Source: JBMNIZ01 sp050951405
Lineage (GTDB): Bacteria > Bacillota > DULZ01
Assembly: GCA_050951405.1 (NCBI GenBank)
Contig: JBMNIZ010000013.1
Coordinates: 1 to 64,000 of the forward strand
Length of the DNA stretch: 64,000 bases
Direction: 5' to 3'
Below the pieces are notes generated by a model, which saw only the letters and a program-made list of their open reading frames with translations, made no database searches and was not told where the DNA came from. Shown here in pieces: positions 36,079-44,959 of this stretch (position 1 is its first letter; each line of letters begins with the position of its first letter). Made by a program: the position numbers and the translations under genes.

Positions 36079-36303
36079 TTAAGACTCCAGAAGGTCACTG
36101 GTCAGGATCCGCTGGATCCCGTTGAGGGGATGCTCCTGCAGCCCGGCTAAGGCCTGGGCTACTTCAAAGACCTCCTGGTCCGGGGCTTCCGGTTTGACTC
36201 GCTGATAAGTGCGCAATCTGTTGACAGGATTGCCCTCACCGTCCACCCCCACCTGAACTAACAGGCGCAGAGACGAAGAAAGGGGAGTAGCTATGACCGG
36301 CAT
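36079..36303 (-). CDS. DUF1659 domain protein
   Basis: 74 aa small protein (PLSSSLRLLVQVG; QALAGLQEHPLNGI). Function unknown. AAGGAGGTG precedes the ATG at 36303. First gene of the two-gene DUF1659-DUF2922 unit. Confidence 0.83.
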   Translation of the reverse strand: MPVIATPLSSSLRLLVQVGVDGEGNPVNRLRTYQRVKPEAPDQEVFEVAQALAGLQEHPLNGIQRILTSDLLES

Positions 36304-36357
36304 GTTTTCACCTCCTTCTTTTGGTTAAGTCAATTGTAGCTTCCTTGCCCGCCAAAT

Positions 36358-36417
36358 AAAAAAACCGTCCGCTGGCAGAAACGGCTTAACCCTTATACCG
36401 TTTCCGCCGGCGGACGG
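36358..36417 (-). terminator. Terminator of lgt
   Basis: Two 20-base arms (36365-36384 and 36398-36417) pair with two mismatches; seven T follow on the minus strand. Confidence 0.9.
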
Positions 36418-36521
36418 CCAGAGGATTATCTTTCCCTTACTCAACAGAGCAAAATTACCGGCGCCCCCGGCACTAAACCCTGTTTTTCCCCAAATACCGG
36501 GAATAATCCTTGCTTCCCCGA

Positions 36522-37301
36522 TTAGCTGCCGGAAAGGATCTGCCCGGCTTTATTTCGCAAGTAAATTTGGTAAAGAGCACCAAACAGAATCAGCCCCACA
36601 CTGACCAGCTGTGCTACCCGGAAAGGCCCCAACATGAGACTGTCAGTCCGTAACCCTTCGATAAAAAAACGTCCCAGGGAATATAGTATTAAATAATTTA
36701 GGAAAACCTGCCCATGGACCAGACCCTTCCGTCTTCTCCACCAGAGAAGAAAAAGGAAAACCATCAGATTCCAGAGGGATTCGTAAAGAAAGGTAGGATG
36801 ATAGTACTGGCCGTTGATCAACATGCCTTTTTGAATAAAAGGGGGAAAACGGCTGATAAATTCAGCGCTAACTGGGCCTCCATGAGCTTCTTGGTTAATA
36901 AAGTTCCCCCAGCGCCCGATCGCCTGCCCCAGAATAATGCTGGGCGCCGCCACATCCGCTATTTGCCAAAAATGCAAGCGCTGCCGCCGGACATAAAGAT
37001 AACCGCCGATTATTCCTCCCAACAATCCCCCGTGGATGGCCAGACCCCCGTGCCAGACGCTGATCATCTCCAAAAAATTGCCTTGATACAACTCCCAGGA
37101 AAAAACCACATAATAGAGTCTTGCCCCGATAAAAGCCAAGGGCACCGCTACCAGTACCAGATTTAAGATATGTTCCGGATTCAAACCCTGCCTTCCGGCT
37201 TCCAGATAAGCCAGATAGGTCCCCAAAGCAAGGGCAAAGGCAATAAACACTCCGTACCAATGGATGGCAAAAGGTCCTATCGTAACCGCAATCGGATCCA
37301 C
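36522..37301 (-). CDS. lgt: Prolipoprotein diacylglyceryl transferase (Lgt)
   Basis: 259 aa, seven TM helices. Signature GRWGNFINQEAHGGP (~130-145) and the conserved IGARLYYVVF and HGGL motifs are present. It attaches diacylglycerol to lipobox cysteines of prolipoproteins at the membrane. GTG start at 37301, GGGA site. In Bacillus lgt also sits close to the secA-rapZ region. Confidence 0.95.
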   Translation of the reverse strand: MDPIAVTIGPFAIHWYGVFIAFALALGTYLAYLEAGRQGLNPEHILNLVLVAVPLAFIGARLYYVVFSWELYQGNFLEMISVWHGGLAIHGGLLGGIIGGYLYVRRQRLHFWQIADVAAPSIILGQAIGRWGNFINQEAHGGPVSAEFISRFPPFIQKGMLINGQYYHPTFLYESLWNLMVFLFLLWWRRRKGLVHGQVFLNYLILYSLGRFFIEGLRTDSLMLGPFRVAQLVSVGLILFGALYQIYLRNKAGQILSGS

Positions 37302-37381
37302 TATCCCATCATTCCCTTCCGGTTCAGCCGCTGTGATAGATTTTATTATGGGCTAACGGCTTGAAAAAAGCAACTTTTACG

Positions 37382-37546
37382 CTACTTATTACTCAGCTTC
37401 AGCTTCATATACCTAACCACTAAGGAATCCAGCTCACAGCTCTTGGCGTACACTTCCTGATCCAAAAAGGACTGCTTTTTTGCCACCAATTGTACCAATT
37501 CTCTTTTTTTCTTGTCAATTATTCGCTTCAGGTCCCCTGCCTTCAT
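37382..37546 (-). CDS. Spo0E-family aspartyl-phosphate phosphatase
   Basis: 54 aa. Two helices with the family motif SCELDSLVVRY preceded by LDQEVYAKS. Spo0E-like proteins dephosphorylate Spo0A~P and hold back sporulation. ATG at 37546 behind GGGAGGGG; the longer open frame to 37618 has no ribosome site. Divergent from the YbaB gene. Confidence 0.82.
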   Translation of the reverse strand: MKAGDLKRIIDKKKRELVQLVAKKQSFLDQEVYAKSCELDSLVVRYMKLKLSNK

Positions 37547-37757
37547 GCCCGCCCCTCCCATAATCAATATATGGAACTTCCACCCCCACAAATCTCTATA
37601 TATTGTATATTTCGACATTATATGGAAATTTCCTTTCTGTTTTTTTATCTTTTAGCAACTTTTTCCTGAAATGCCGGAAGGGTGGAGAAAGGCTACTGGA
37701 CACTCTTTTTTCGTATTCGCATAAGATGGAGGCAGATTTGGTGAAAGGAGGCTGAAC

Positions 37758-38078
37758 ATGAACTACGATTGGGAAGGAATCTGGGAACAAGCCTGGAAAC
37801 TGAAGTCAAGCCTGGCGGAACTGAAGGAGAAGTTGGCGGAAAACACCCTGGTAATTACCGCCGGGGAAAATGAAGTCAAAATAGTAATCAATGGGATCCA
37901 GGAGGTAATCCAAGTAGAACTGAAGCCGGAAATCATAGACCCTGCCAAAAAACAGCGACTCCAAATGCTGCTGCAGAGGGCCATCAATCAAAGCATCGCC
38001 AGGTCAAGAGAAATGGCCGGCAAACAAGTGGCTGATTTGACCGGCTTTGACCCGGGAATTCTGGATAATTTGTTTTAG
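37758..38078 (+). CDS. YbaB/EbfC-family nucleoid-associated protein
   Basis: 106 aa. The pattern of N-terminal helix, strand-rich centre (ENTLVITAGENEVKIVINGIQEVIQVEL) and C-terminal helices with INQSIARSREMA matches YbaB/EbfC. These dimers bind DNA without strong sequence preference. Usually the gene follows dnaX; here it stands alone with its own AAAGGAGG site, and the sequence is divergent. Confidence 0.75.
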   Translation: MNYDWEGIWEQAWKLKSSLAELKEKLAENTLVITAGENEVKIVINGIQEVIQVELKPEIIDPAKKQRLQMLLQRAINQSIARSREMAGKQVADLTGFDPGILDNLF

Positions 38079-38087
38079 GAAGATAAA

Positions 38088-38111
38088 GAAGGGGGCAATG
38101 AAGCCCCCTTC
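38088..38111. terminator. Bidirectional terminator between YbaB and the chemoreceptor
   Basis: GAAGGGGGC pairs with GCCCCCTTC; TTCTTCTC follows on plus, TTTATCTTCC on minus. It separates two convergent genes. Confidence 0.75.
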
Positions 38112-38121
38112 TTCTCAGGTA

Positions 38122-39912
38122 CTAGAGTTTGAATTGCTGGACCGCCCCCTGGAGATCCTGCCCCAATTGGGCCAGAGATTCTGCCAAATTGGCTATTTCC
38201 TGGATGGCTGCACTTTGTTCCTGGCTGCCGGCTGATACCTCTTCGGCAGACGCAGCGTTGGACTCGGCTACGGAGGCGATATTCTGAATGGTTTCGGCAA
38301 TATTTTGAGCATCAGCTTTGATTTTCGCTGAAGCTTCAGCAACTTTCGCCGTAGAATCCGCAATTTCCTCCACGGACCGGGAGATATTGCGGAAAAGCTC
38401 ATCGGTGAGCAGAACTGCCTCCTGCTGGGCTTCTACCGCCACCATGGTCCGGCCCATTTCCTCCACTGCTTCCCTGGCACCGACTTGAATTTTTTCAATG
38501 ATGGCCCCGATCTCATCAGCGGCCTGGGCTGAACCCTCAGCCAACTTTCTTACTTCTTCCGCCACCACCGCAAAGCCCCGGCCTTGTTCCCCGGCTCTGG
38601 CCGCTTCAATAGCCGCATTCAAGGCAAGCAGATTGGTCTGGGCGGCAAACTGGGTAATAGTATCCAGAATCTGGCCTACTTCTCCCGCTCTTTTGGACAG
38701 ATCCTCGATGACCGCAGCCACTTTCTCTGCAGCTTGAACATTGTCTTCCATCTTGGCATTTTGATTGGCAACAGTCTGCAATCCGTCTTGCACCAAATCC
38801 TTGGCCTGTTGCGTCGTCCTGCTCATCACTTCCACCATCTGGTCGCTGGAGGCAGTTGCTTCTTTGATCATTTCCGCCAATTCAGCCGTGTGCTGGGCAC
38901 TGCTGGCCTGTTCATTGGCCCCGGAGGCAACTTCCTGAATCGCAGCCGTAACCTGCTCCACAGTTTTCTGAGCCTCTAAAGTACCGGCGCTCAATTCCTC
39001 TGCCGCTGAAGCGGTCTGACTGGCACTGTCCTGCACATTTTGGATAAGCTGCCGCAAATTATTCAACATGGTTCCCAAGGAAGCGGCAAGGGAACCGATT
39101 TCATCCTTGCTGGTCATATCCCAGCTGCCCGTAAGATCTCCGCCGGCGATCCGCCCGGCCGCCTTTTCCAGCTCTCCCAAACGCCTCCCCAGAGAGCGTC
39201 CGATGAGCAGGGCCAAAAGCAGGGAGACGATCAGAGCTGTAACCAAAGCGATGGTAAAACCGGCGGTGCTCTTGGCGAACATCTCCTGGCTATTCAGATA
39301 GGCTTTTTCAGCCAGCTGCTGATCATAATCCATCAGGTCTTCAATGGCGAGGAAGGTCCTGTTTTTCAGGGCGATAGCCATTCGGTTTTTCATCTGGGCT
39401 TCATCTTTTTGCCTGGCCCGGCTGATCTCCAATATTTCCCTGACCTCGCCCCTGTATTCGGCCAAAACCGTTTCTAAGCTTTCAATCAACCCCAATTCGT
39501 TTTCATCTTGGGCCATAGATTTGAATTCTTCGATCAACTGGTCCATGGTTTCTTTGTTGCCCTGTATTTCTGTGTCGATCAATTGGAGGCGGACCGGATC
39601 AATGGTGGTGGTATGCTCGGTCACGCTCAGGCTGTTTAAAGCCATATAATGCCGAATCTCAGCCAAAAGCCTGATCCTGGTCATCTGCTCCTTATAAATA
39701 TTTTCGGCATTTTTATTCAATTCCGTCATCGCATATAAAGAATAAAGCCCCATCGCCGCCAAAAAAAGTAAAAGAATGATGGCCAAAATAAAAATTTTCC
39801 CAAAGATCTTTATGTTGACGAACCATTGGAAAAAGCCTTTCTTCTTTTTCGAGGGAGGCCTTTCCTTTTTTCCCTTGCCAATCGAATTGTCCCTTTTCAA
39901 GATTCCCGCCAT
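38122..39912 (-). CDS. Methyl-accepting chemotaxis protein
   Basis: About 596 aa. A basic cytoplasmic N-terminus (~1-35) and TM1 (~37-60) are followed by an extracellular four-helix-bundle sensor (~60-190), TM2 (~195-220), a HAMP domain (~220-275) and the signalling helix hairpin, including the tip sequence TNLLALNAAIEAARAGEQGRGFAVVA and flanking methylation helices. The ligand is unknown. ATG at 39912 behind AAAGGGGTAAGG. A small upstream ORF ends two bases before. Confidence 0.95.
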   Translation of the reverse strand: MAGILKRDNSIGKGKKERPPSKKKKGFFQWFVNIKIFGKIFILAIILLLFLAAMGLYSLYAMTELNKNAENIYKEQMTRIRLLAEIRHYMALNSLSVTEHTTTIDPVRLQLIDTEIQGNKETMDQLIEEFKSMAQDENELGLIESLETVLAEYRGEVREILEISRARQKDEAQMKNRMAIALKNRTFLAIEDLMDYDQQLAEKAYLNSQEMFAKSTAGFTIALVTALIVSLLLALLIGRSLGRRLGELEKAAGRIAGGDLTGSWDMTSKDEIGSLAASLGTMLNNLRQLIQNVQDSASQTASAAEELSAGTLEAQKTVEQVTAAIQEVASGANEQASSAQHTAELAEMIKEATASSDQMVEVMSRTTQQAKDLVQDGLQTVANQNAKMEDNVQAAEKVAAVIEDLSKRAGEVGQILDTITQFAAQTNLLALNAAIEAARAGEQGRGFAVVAEEVRKLAEGSAQAADEIGAIIEKIQVGAREAVEEMGRTMVAVEAQQEAVLLTDELFRNISRSVEEIADSTAKVAEASAKIKADAQNIAETIQNIASVAESNAASAEEVSAGSQEQSAAIQEIANLAESLAQLGQDLQGAVQQFKL

Positions 39913-39916
39913 TTCC

Positions 39917-40048
39917 TTACCCCTTTCCTTCAGTTGTTCCTTTCTCTTCCTCCGGTTTGGGACCTTCATCAATTGGGACGCCCTTCAGCCGGAAATGAGC
40001 AACTGTAGGCAAACTGGCTGTCTCGGCCCCTGGATTTTGCAGGTCCAT
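39917..40048 (-). CDS. Possible small ORF coupled to the chemoreceptor gene
   Basis: 43 aa from ATG 40048 (AAGAGAGG at seven bases) to a TAA that lies inside the chemoreceptor's ribosome site. The peptide (MDLQNPGAETASLPTVAHF...) is hydrophilic and rich in E, K, G and P at the end. Not recognised. The spacing would allow translational coupling, but a random ORF cannot be excluded. The rest of the 40049-40251 gap shows no gene. Confidence 0.35.
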   Translation of the reverse strand: MDLQNPGAETASLPTVAHFRLKGVPIDEGPKPEEEKGTTEGKG

Positions 40049-40251
40049 GGGTTTGCCTCTCTTAAGGCACTGCATCTTTTTGGTAATATTTCCCCGGATA
40101 ATATTCGCCAAAAACCATTTAAATCCTGCATTTCTCCCTTGGATCCTTTAAGGACACTGATGATAATTTCCCTGCTTCCCCATCACTCCCGTCCCTTCGC
40201 CGGAATAGTTATATAGCAGAATATTGCGCCGCCCAGCAAGAAAGGAGACAG

Positions 40252-41268
40252 ATGAGGATGGATATCATCGATAAAATTTTAAGACGCAATTCTGCCCAAT
40301 TGATGGATTTGCCCAATGTGATTGGCGTAGGCAAGGGATGGAAAATGACCAGGGGGGAAACAACCAGGGATATGTCCGTAGTGGTTCTGGTGAAGAAAAA
40401 AATACCCGCCCAGGAATTGCACCGTTCGGCAAGAATACCGAAAACTCTGGGACAGGCAAACACTGATGTGCTTGAGGTGGGAGATATTCGCCTGCTGAGC
40501 AGAACCGACTATCACCGGCCTGCTCCTCCCGGGGTCAGCATCGGGCATTATCAAATTTCTGCCGGAACCTTTGGAGCCGTGGTCAAGGATCGAAACACAG
40601 GGCAGCTCCTGGTTCTTTCCAATAATCATGTGCTGGCCAACAGTACCGACGGCCGAGATGGTAGGAGCAAAAAAGGAGATCTCATCTTTCAACCGGGACC
40701 CCATGATGGAGGAACAAAGGAACACTTGATCGGCTACCTGGAGCGCTTTATCCCCCTCTCCAGAGAATACGGAGCCTCCACCTGCCCGCAGGCTGCTTCC
40801 CTGGAGCGCTGGAGTAATTTTTTCCTACAAAAAATCCAGCCCAACTACCGCTTGGTGTTACAGAGACAAAACATCCAAGGGAATCTTGTTGACGCTGCTG
40901 TAGCCCGTCCCGTTTCTCCGGATGCCATCACGCCGGAAATCCTGGAAATAGGAACCGTCAAAGGAGTAAGGGAAGCCCAAATTGGAGCCAAACTGAAAAA
41001 AAGCGGCCGTTCCAGCGGATTGAATACGGCTCAGGTGCGAGTGGTTTCCGCTTTGATGCGGGTAGCCTTGAGCAGCCAGGAAACCGTCATGTTTGATGAC
41101 CAGATTATTACAGGCCCCATGGCTGCACCGGGGGACAGCGGCTCTTTAGTCCTGGACGAGGATAATTACGCGGTAGGGTTGCTTTTTGCCGGCTCCGATT
41201 CCGCCAGCGTAGTAAACCGAATCCAGCATGTGATGGAAATGCTGGAGATTGATCCGGTGGTATCATAA
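40252..41268 (+). CDS. Trypsin-like serine protease domain protein without signal peptide
   Basis: 338 aa. The chymotrypsin-fold triad can be placed at His126 (LSNNHVLAN), Asp214 (LVDAAVARP) and Ser296 (APGDSGSLV). The N-terminal ~95 residues (LMDLPNVIGVGKGWKMT; VVVLVKKKIP) form an extra alpha-beta domain also present in uncharacterised Firmicute homologues. No signal peptide or TM is seen, so it may act inside the cell or be released on lysis. ATG 40252 or 40258 after AAAGGAG. Confidence 0.82.
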   Translation: MRMDIIDKILRRNSAQLMDLPNVIGVGKGWKMTRGETTRDMSVVVLVKKKIPAQELHRSARIPKTLGQANTDVLEVGDIRLLSRTDYHRPAPPGVSIGHYQISAGTFGAVVKDRNTGQLLVLSNNHVLANSTDGRDGRSKKGDLIFQPGPHDGGTKEHLIGYLERFIPLSREYGASTCPQAASLERWSNFFLQKIQPNYRLVLQRQNIQGNLVDAAVARPVSPDAITPEILEIGTVKGVREAQIGAKLKKSGRSSGLNTAQVRVVSALMRVALSSQETVMFDDQIITGPMAAPGDSGSLVLDEDNYAVGLLFAGSDSASVVNRIQHVMEMLEIDPVVS

Positions 41269-41288
41269 TTATTTGATAAAGATCAAAG

Positions 41289-41309
41289 GGGCAGGGGAAA
41301 ACCCTGCCC
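41289..41309. terminator. Hairpin between convergent protease and ypeB genes
   Basis: GGGCAGGG pairs with CCCTGCCC around GAAAA. T-runs on both sides are poor, so termination strength is uncertain. Confidence 0.45.
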
Positions 41310-41350
41310 TCAACCCAAACTGGAGGCAGAAACTTGGAAGCGGCCTTTAT

Positions 41351-42703
41351 TTAAATCGACACCTGTCCCCCCGCCGTATTAATCAATTTTAAAATGTTTT
41401 CCTCAGCGCCGGTAAGAGCATTGATATAGATCAAATAGTCTTGAGCCTCATAGCCGCAAAGAAGCTCATAGGTAAGAACCTCTTTGCCTCCCGGCAGCGG
41501 GATCAAGGCCAGCCTTTTTTCTTTCAGCTGGATTTCCGGCCTTAATTGTGCGGCCGCTTCTTCTGGACTGACCTGGGGCTCCGGCAGATCCCGCCGGTGA
41601 TGGTACAGTAGATAAGGGACGGCGTCAAAGCCGATGATTTCCCCGTTATCCAGAGCTACTTGGATCTTGATTTGGTCCGGATAAAGCCTCACTTCCCCTT
41701 CTTTGGGCACAAAAACAATTATTCTGGTATTATCTTCGTTCTTTGCATAAGTGGCGAGCAAATCTCGAAAGCCTCGCTTCTCCAGAAAACCCCTGGCCCT
41801 TTCCTCTGCTTCCCGGTTGCTCAGAGAGGTTGTTTCCACCTTCCGGCTGTTCAGCATGGAAAGGACATGACCGCCTTGAGTACTCAGATCCACCCTGATT
41901 ATACCCGGGCGGTTTTTCCCGTCCAGGGCCACACTATAGCCTTCAATTTTTCCATTAATGTCATCTGTGGTAACAATTCGGTAGCTGCCGTCGGAACCCT
42001 GCCGGACAAATTCCTCGGCCTTTTTCTCAGCCTCCTGGCGGCTGATTTTCGCCCCTGTCAAACCCTTTGGTTTTTGCAACTCCAAATGATCAGAATAGGG
42101 CCCGTCATAAACCAAGGCGGGCAATCCCTGGAAGCGCTGCTCCATATCAACAAATCCTTGGAAGTGATCTGCATCCGCTGCGGCTCGAGCCGTTTTGGTC
42201 CAAGGACGGGTAATAGCTGATGTCCAGCGAAAATTCTTTTGGGCCATGGTCGCTTCCGTCTCCTGCAACGTTCCGGTATATTCTTTCACCTGCCGGAGGA
42301 AATTTTGCAGCTGCTTGCGCTGGTCCTCTTCCATTTCCCTTCCGCCTGCCACCTGTTTGGCCAGGGAATAGGCATAATCGCCCATCTGAGCCAAGAACTT
42401 GCGGCTGGCGGACAGATTGATGTCCAAAAAAGGAAGCTGGCCCAGAGCTCCCTGGCTGGCCGTGGCCCTGCTCCAGATCTCCGTCAAATAGAAAACCTGC
42501 TGTTTGGGAGAAGAAGCAACCAGGCTTTTACTTAATAAAGGATCCAGCTGCTCAACTTGTTCCAGCACCGAGTAAAACTCCCTTTGATAATCGGCTTCCA
42601 GCGCATTGGCCAGGCGCTGCCGGTTTGTCCATTCGGTATAGCCCCAAGTAAAAAGGCCCAGCAGCAATATGGCTGCGACAAACATGGTGAACCAACGACG
42701 CAT
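41351..42703 (-). CDS. ypeB: Germination protein YpeB
   Basis: 450 aa. N-terminal membrane anchor (~5-22), a helical domain to ~190, then three PepSY-like repeats (ISRQEAEKKAEEFV, LSNREAEERARGFL, VSPEEAAAQL mark their starts). YpeB is needed to stabilise or localise the cortex-lytic enzyme SleB in dormant spores. It follows sleB by 27 bases, the usual sleB-ypeB operon. Confidence 0.95.
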   Translation of the reverse strand: MRRWFTMFVAAILLLGLFTWGYTEWTNRQRLANALEADYQREFYSVLEQVEQLDPLLSKSLVASSPKQQVFYLTEIWSRATASQGALGQLPFLDINLSASRKFLAQMGDYAYSLAKQVAGGREMEEDQRKQLQNFLRQVKEYTGTLQETEATMAQKNFRWTSAITRPWTKTARAAADADHFQGFVDMEQRFQGLPALVYDGPYSDHLELQKPKGLTGAKISRQEAEKKAEEFVRQGSDGSYRIVTTDDINGKIEGYSVALDGKNRPGIIRVDLSTQGGHVLSMLNSRKVETTSLSNREAEERARGFLEKRGFRDLLATYAKNEDNTRIIVFVPKEGEVRLYPDQIKIQVALDNGEIIGFDAVPYLLYHHRRDLPEPQVSPEEAAAQLRPEIQLKEKRLALIPLPGGKEVLTYELLCGYEAQDYLIYINALTGAEENILKLINTAGGQVSI

Positions 42704-42730
42704 TTTTTCATCTCCCTTTCCCTTTTCCAG

Positions 42731-43261
42731 CTATATTCCAAAAACATGGCTGCCGATTTGCCGAACAATACGCCTGGTCCAGATCCAAGGACTGACAGGC
42801 TTGGAGGGATTCCAAAAATAAAGAGCGCCATAAGTGGGATCCCAGCCGTTTAGAGCTGCCTGGGCCGCCCGGTTGGCTTGGGACAGATTGGTCACTCTCC
42901 AGATATGTCCGTTTAATACACTCTCGAAAGCCAAAGGCTGGTAGATCACTCCCTGAATGGTATTGGGGAATGAGGGGTGTTTTACCCGGTTCAATAGTAC
43001 AGCCGCTACAGCCACCTGGCCCTCATAAGGTTCTCCCATAGCTTCCGCGGCCACCAACCGGCCCAAGAGGCGGACCTCATCACTATTTCTGACCAGCGTC
43101 CACAATCCCTGTACCGGTATTGCGTCCTCCCCGGTCTGGTCTTCCTCCACCGCTGTTTCAGGGGCCTTTTCTTTTCCCTGATGAAGAGGAGCGCCGATTG
43201 CAGCTCCCAACAATACTATCAGCAACACGGCCATCAGAACAAACCAGCTGCGCTGACTCAT
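42731..43261 (-). CDS. sleB: Spore cortex-lytic enzyme SleB
   Basis: 176 aa. Signal/anchor segment ~6-24, then the Hydrolase_2 domain with RLVAAEAMGEPYEGQVAVAAV (catalytic Glu) and GALYFWNPSK. It lacks the N-terminal peptidoglycan-binding domain usual in Bacillus SleB. A lytic transglycosylase acting on cortex during germination. GAAGGAGG site. A weak sigma-G/F-like pair (GTATAA, 15 bases, CAAAATA) lies upstream. Confidence 0.92.
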   Translation of the reverse strand: MSQRSWFVLMAVLLIVLLGAAIGAPLHQGKEKAPETAVEEDQTGEDAIPVQGLWTLVRNSDEVRLLGRLVAAEAMGEPYEGQVAVAAVLLNRVKHPSFPNTIQGVIYQPLAFESVLNGHIWRVTNLSQANRAAQAALNGWDPTYGALYFWNPSKPVSPWIWTRRIVRQIGSHVFGI

Positions 43262-43456
43262 ACCTTCAAACCTCCTTCATTGATCCTTTTTATTTTGTAC
43301 AAAGAACTTTAATTATACACTTGGTTCTTCTTGGAAGCCCCCGCCGGCAAATACATTTCTCCTCAGGGTAGCAGAGGACCATGATGCAACATAGAATGGA
43401 TTAAAGGGCGATGGGATCATATTGTCGTCTAGTTGTTTTAAAGGGGGTCCGCAACC

Positions 43457-43807
43457 TTGAGATTCAAACCGGAGGTTTTAAATCTGATTGAGAGCGCCAA
43501 ACCTTTTCTGAGCCCCTCCGGGCAGGAAATAGTTCAATCAACCCAAAGTCTGGTTCAACTTTTGTCCAGTGAGGCCGGCATAACCGCCCTCCAATCCTTA
43601 CGGGCGCTGGTGGCCGGAGGAAGTACCCAGGAAGCAGAGGTCACCGGAAAAACCAGGGCCTCTAATCCTTATTCACTCTTTTTGGTCTTCTATTTGCTCG
43701 TCCTCGCCAGTGAAGAGAGCGCCAAACTCCTGTCCGGACCAGGGAATCGCGGTCATAATGACTATACCGGCCAGTTCAAAAGGGGGGAAAGGGATTTAAA
43801 CTCATAA
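43457..43807 (+). CDS. Hypothetical protein, 116 aa
   Basis: Not recognised. TTG start behind AAAGGGGG. Mostly helical (LIESAKPFLSPSGQEIVQSTQSLVQLL), with a hydrophobic stretch SLFLVFYLLVLASEESAKLL and a hydrophilic tail. It precedes a second unknown gene of similar composition on the same strand, with about 165 bases between them. Confidence 0.55.
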   Translation: MRFKPEVLNLIESAKPFLSPSGQEIVQSTQSLVQLLSSEAGITALQSLRALVAGGSTQEAEVTGKTRASNPYSLFLVFYLLVLASEESAKLLSGPGNRGHNDYTGQFKRGERDLNS

Positions 43808-43974
43808 AACCTCCTTTTCCCGCCGATCCAAAGAGCTTTTTTCATCGTGAACAAGCAATCTTCCCCCCTCCTCCGAATATACTTAATTTGGAGGCCCTTC
43901 CAGGCCCGAAGACAGCCAGCTTCAGGTCTGACGCCGTACAGAACAATCCCCCAGGGGAAGAGGAGGTTTTTCAT

Positions 43975-44424
43975 TTGGAAGAAACTCGCCTGGACGCCGG
44001 GCAAGACTTGATGTCGCGCTTTTTTAATCTGGTGCGGGAAGGTGATAGACTGCCGCCTAACTATTTAATGGCTATGTTAGGCCTTTATGCCCTGGTCAAC
44101 ATCCTCAACTTGGTGAAGCCTGAAACCACTGCTTTAGCAAAAGCCGGCGCCAAGGAAAACCTGATGGAGACTCTGAGTGGACTATTGAAAAGCCAAGGTA
44201 TCAATGGAGAAGAACTGGTCAGCAAACTGGCCGGCAAAAGTGAAGGAAGCCCTGGAGGGGGTAGCGCGGCAGACTTGCTGGCCGCTTTAGGAAAAAATCC
44301 TACTGCCGTCATCAATTTCATGAACCTGCTGGCCAGCGCCAGAGAAGCGATGCAAGCCGGTAAAAAGGAAGAAAAAACCGGAAGCGCAGTGGAGCTCAAA
44401 TCGCCGCCGCGCAGCCAACCATAA
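43975..44424 (+). CDS. Hypothetical protein, 149 aa
   Basis: Not recognised. TTG at 43975 follows AGGAGG at eight bases; the open frame reaches back to 43888 without a ribosome site. It has a short hydrophobic helix (NYLMAMLGLYALVNILNLV), then helical segments with NLMETLSGLLKSQGI and SGDLL-like spacing, and a basic tail. Followed by a strong terminator. Perhaps a sporulation-associated small protein given the neighbours, but this is only context. Confidence 0.6.
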   Translation: MEETRLDAGQDLMSRFFNLVREGDRLPPNYLMAMLGLYALVNILNLVKPETTALAKAGAKENLMETLSGLLKSQGINGEELVSKLAGKSEGSPGGGSAADLLAALGKNPTAVINFMNLLASAREAMQAGKKEEKTGSAVELKSPPRSQP

Positions 44425-44451
44425 AACTTGTTATCGCCCTGGGGCAAAATT

Positions 44452-44490
44452 AAAGGAGGTTTCCTCAATCCGGGAAAAACCTCCTTTTTT
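44452..44490 (+). terminator. Terminator of the 149-aa hypothetical gene
   Basis: AAAGGAGGTTT pairs with AAACCTCCTTT and runs into TTTTTT. Confidence 0.92.
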
Positions 44491-44598
44491 GTGGACCAAA
44501 TTCTCTGTCTAAAATGTGGGGCCCGGTAAGAGGCCCAGGACCAAAAAGCATCGCCAACCACTGACCCCAACCGGATCCCGCCTGGGGAATACCCCACT

Positions 44599-44820
44599 TT
44601 AAGTATCAAGAAACAGCCAAAAAGCCAGAAAAAGAAGGGCTAGACAAAAAAGGGCCTTTTTGCGGAAGACTTTCCCCCCACTTTTCCCCAAAGCCGCTCC
44701 AGCATCTTCTGTCCCTTCACTATAGCCAGCAGGCATCACGTGCAGGGCCTCTCCTTCCCGCTCCAATTGATTATTCTGCACCTTAAACTCCCTTAGTAAT
44801 TTCTCCAAATCGTTGGCCAT
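44599..44820 (-). CDS. Small tail-anchored membrane protein, hypothetical
   Basis: 73 aa. Hydrophilic, charged N-terminus (DLEKLLREFKVQNNQLEREGE) and one C-terminal TM helix (ALFCLALLFLAFWLF). Good GGGGAGG site at 44830. Not recognised. Confidence 0.7.
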   Translation of the reverse strand: MANDLEKLLREFKVQNNQLEREGEALHVMPAGYSEGTEDAGAALGKSGGKVFRKKALFCLALLFLAFWLFLDT

Positions 44821-44959
44821 TTTTCAACCTCCCCATGGGTTTTTCCCGGAAAACTCAATATATAATATGGAAGTATAGTTTTTGATGTTACTTGCCCCAA
44901 GATCTTCCGGCGGATATAAAAACAACCATAGTCTTTTAGGGACCATGGTTGTGCAGTCT

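Noticed and set aside
39973..40251. Possible c-di-GMP-I riboswitch upstream of the chemoreceptor (GGCAAACC-like sequence)
   Set aside because: Only the GGCAAAC stem is present; the GACGCAAAGCC core and the tetraloop receptor of the class are missing.
43762..44004. Minus-strand frame between the two unknown plus-strand genes
   Set aside because: Overlaps both plus-strand genes antisense and has no ribosome site.
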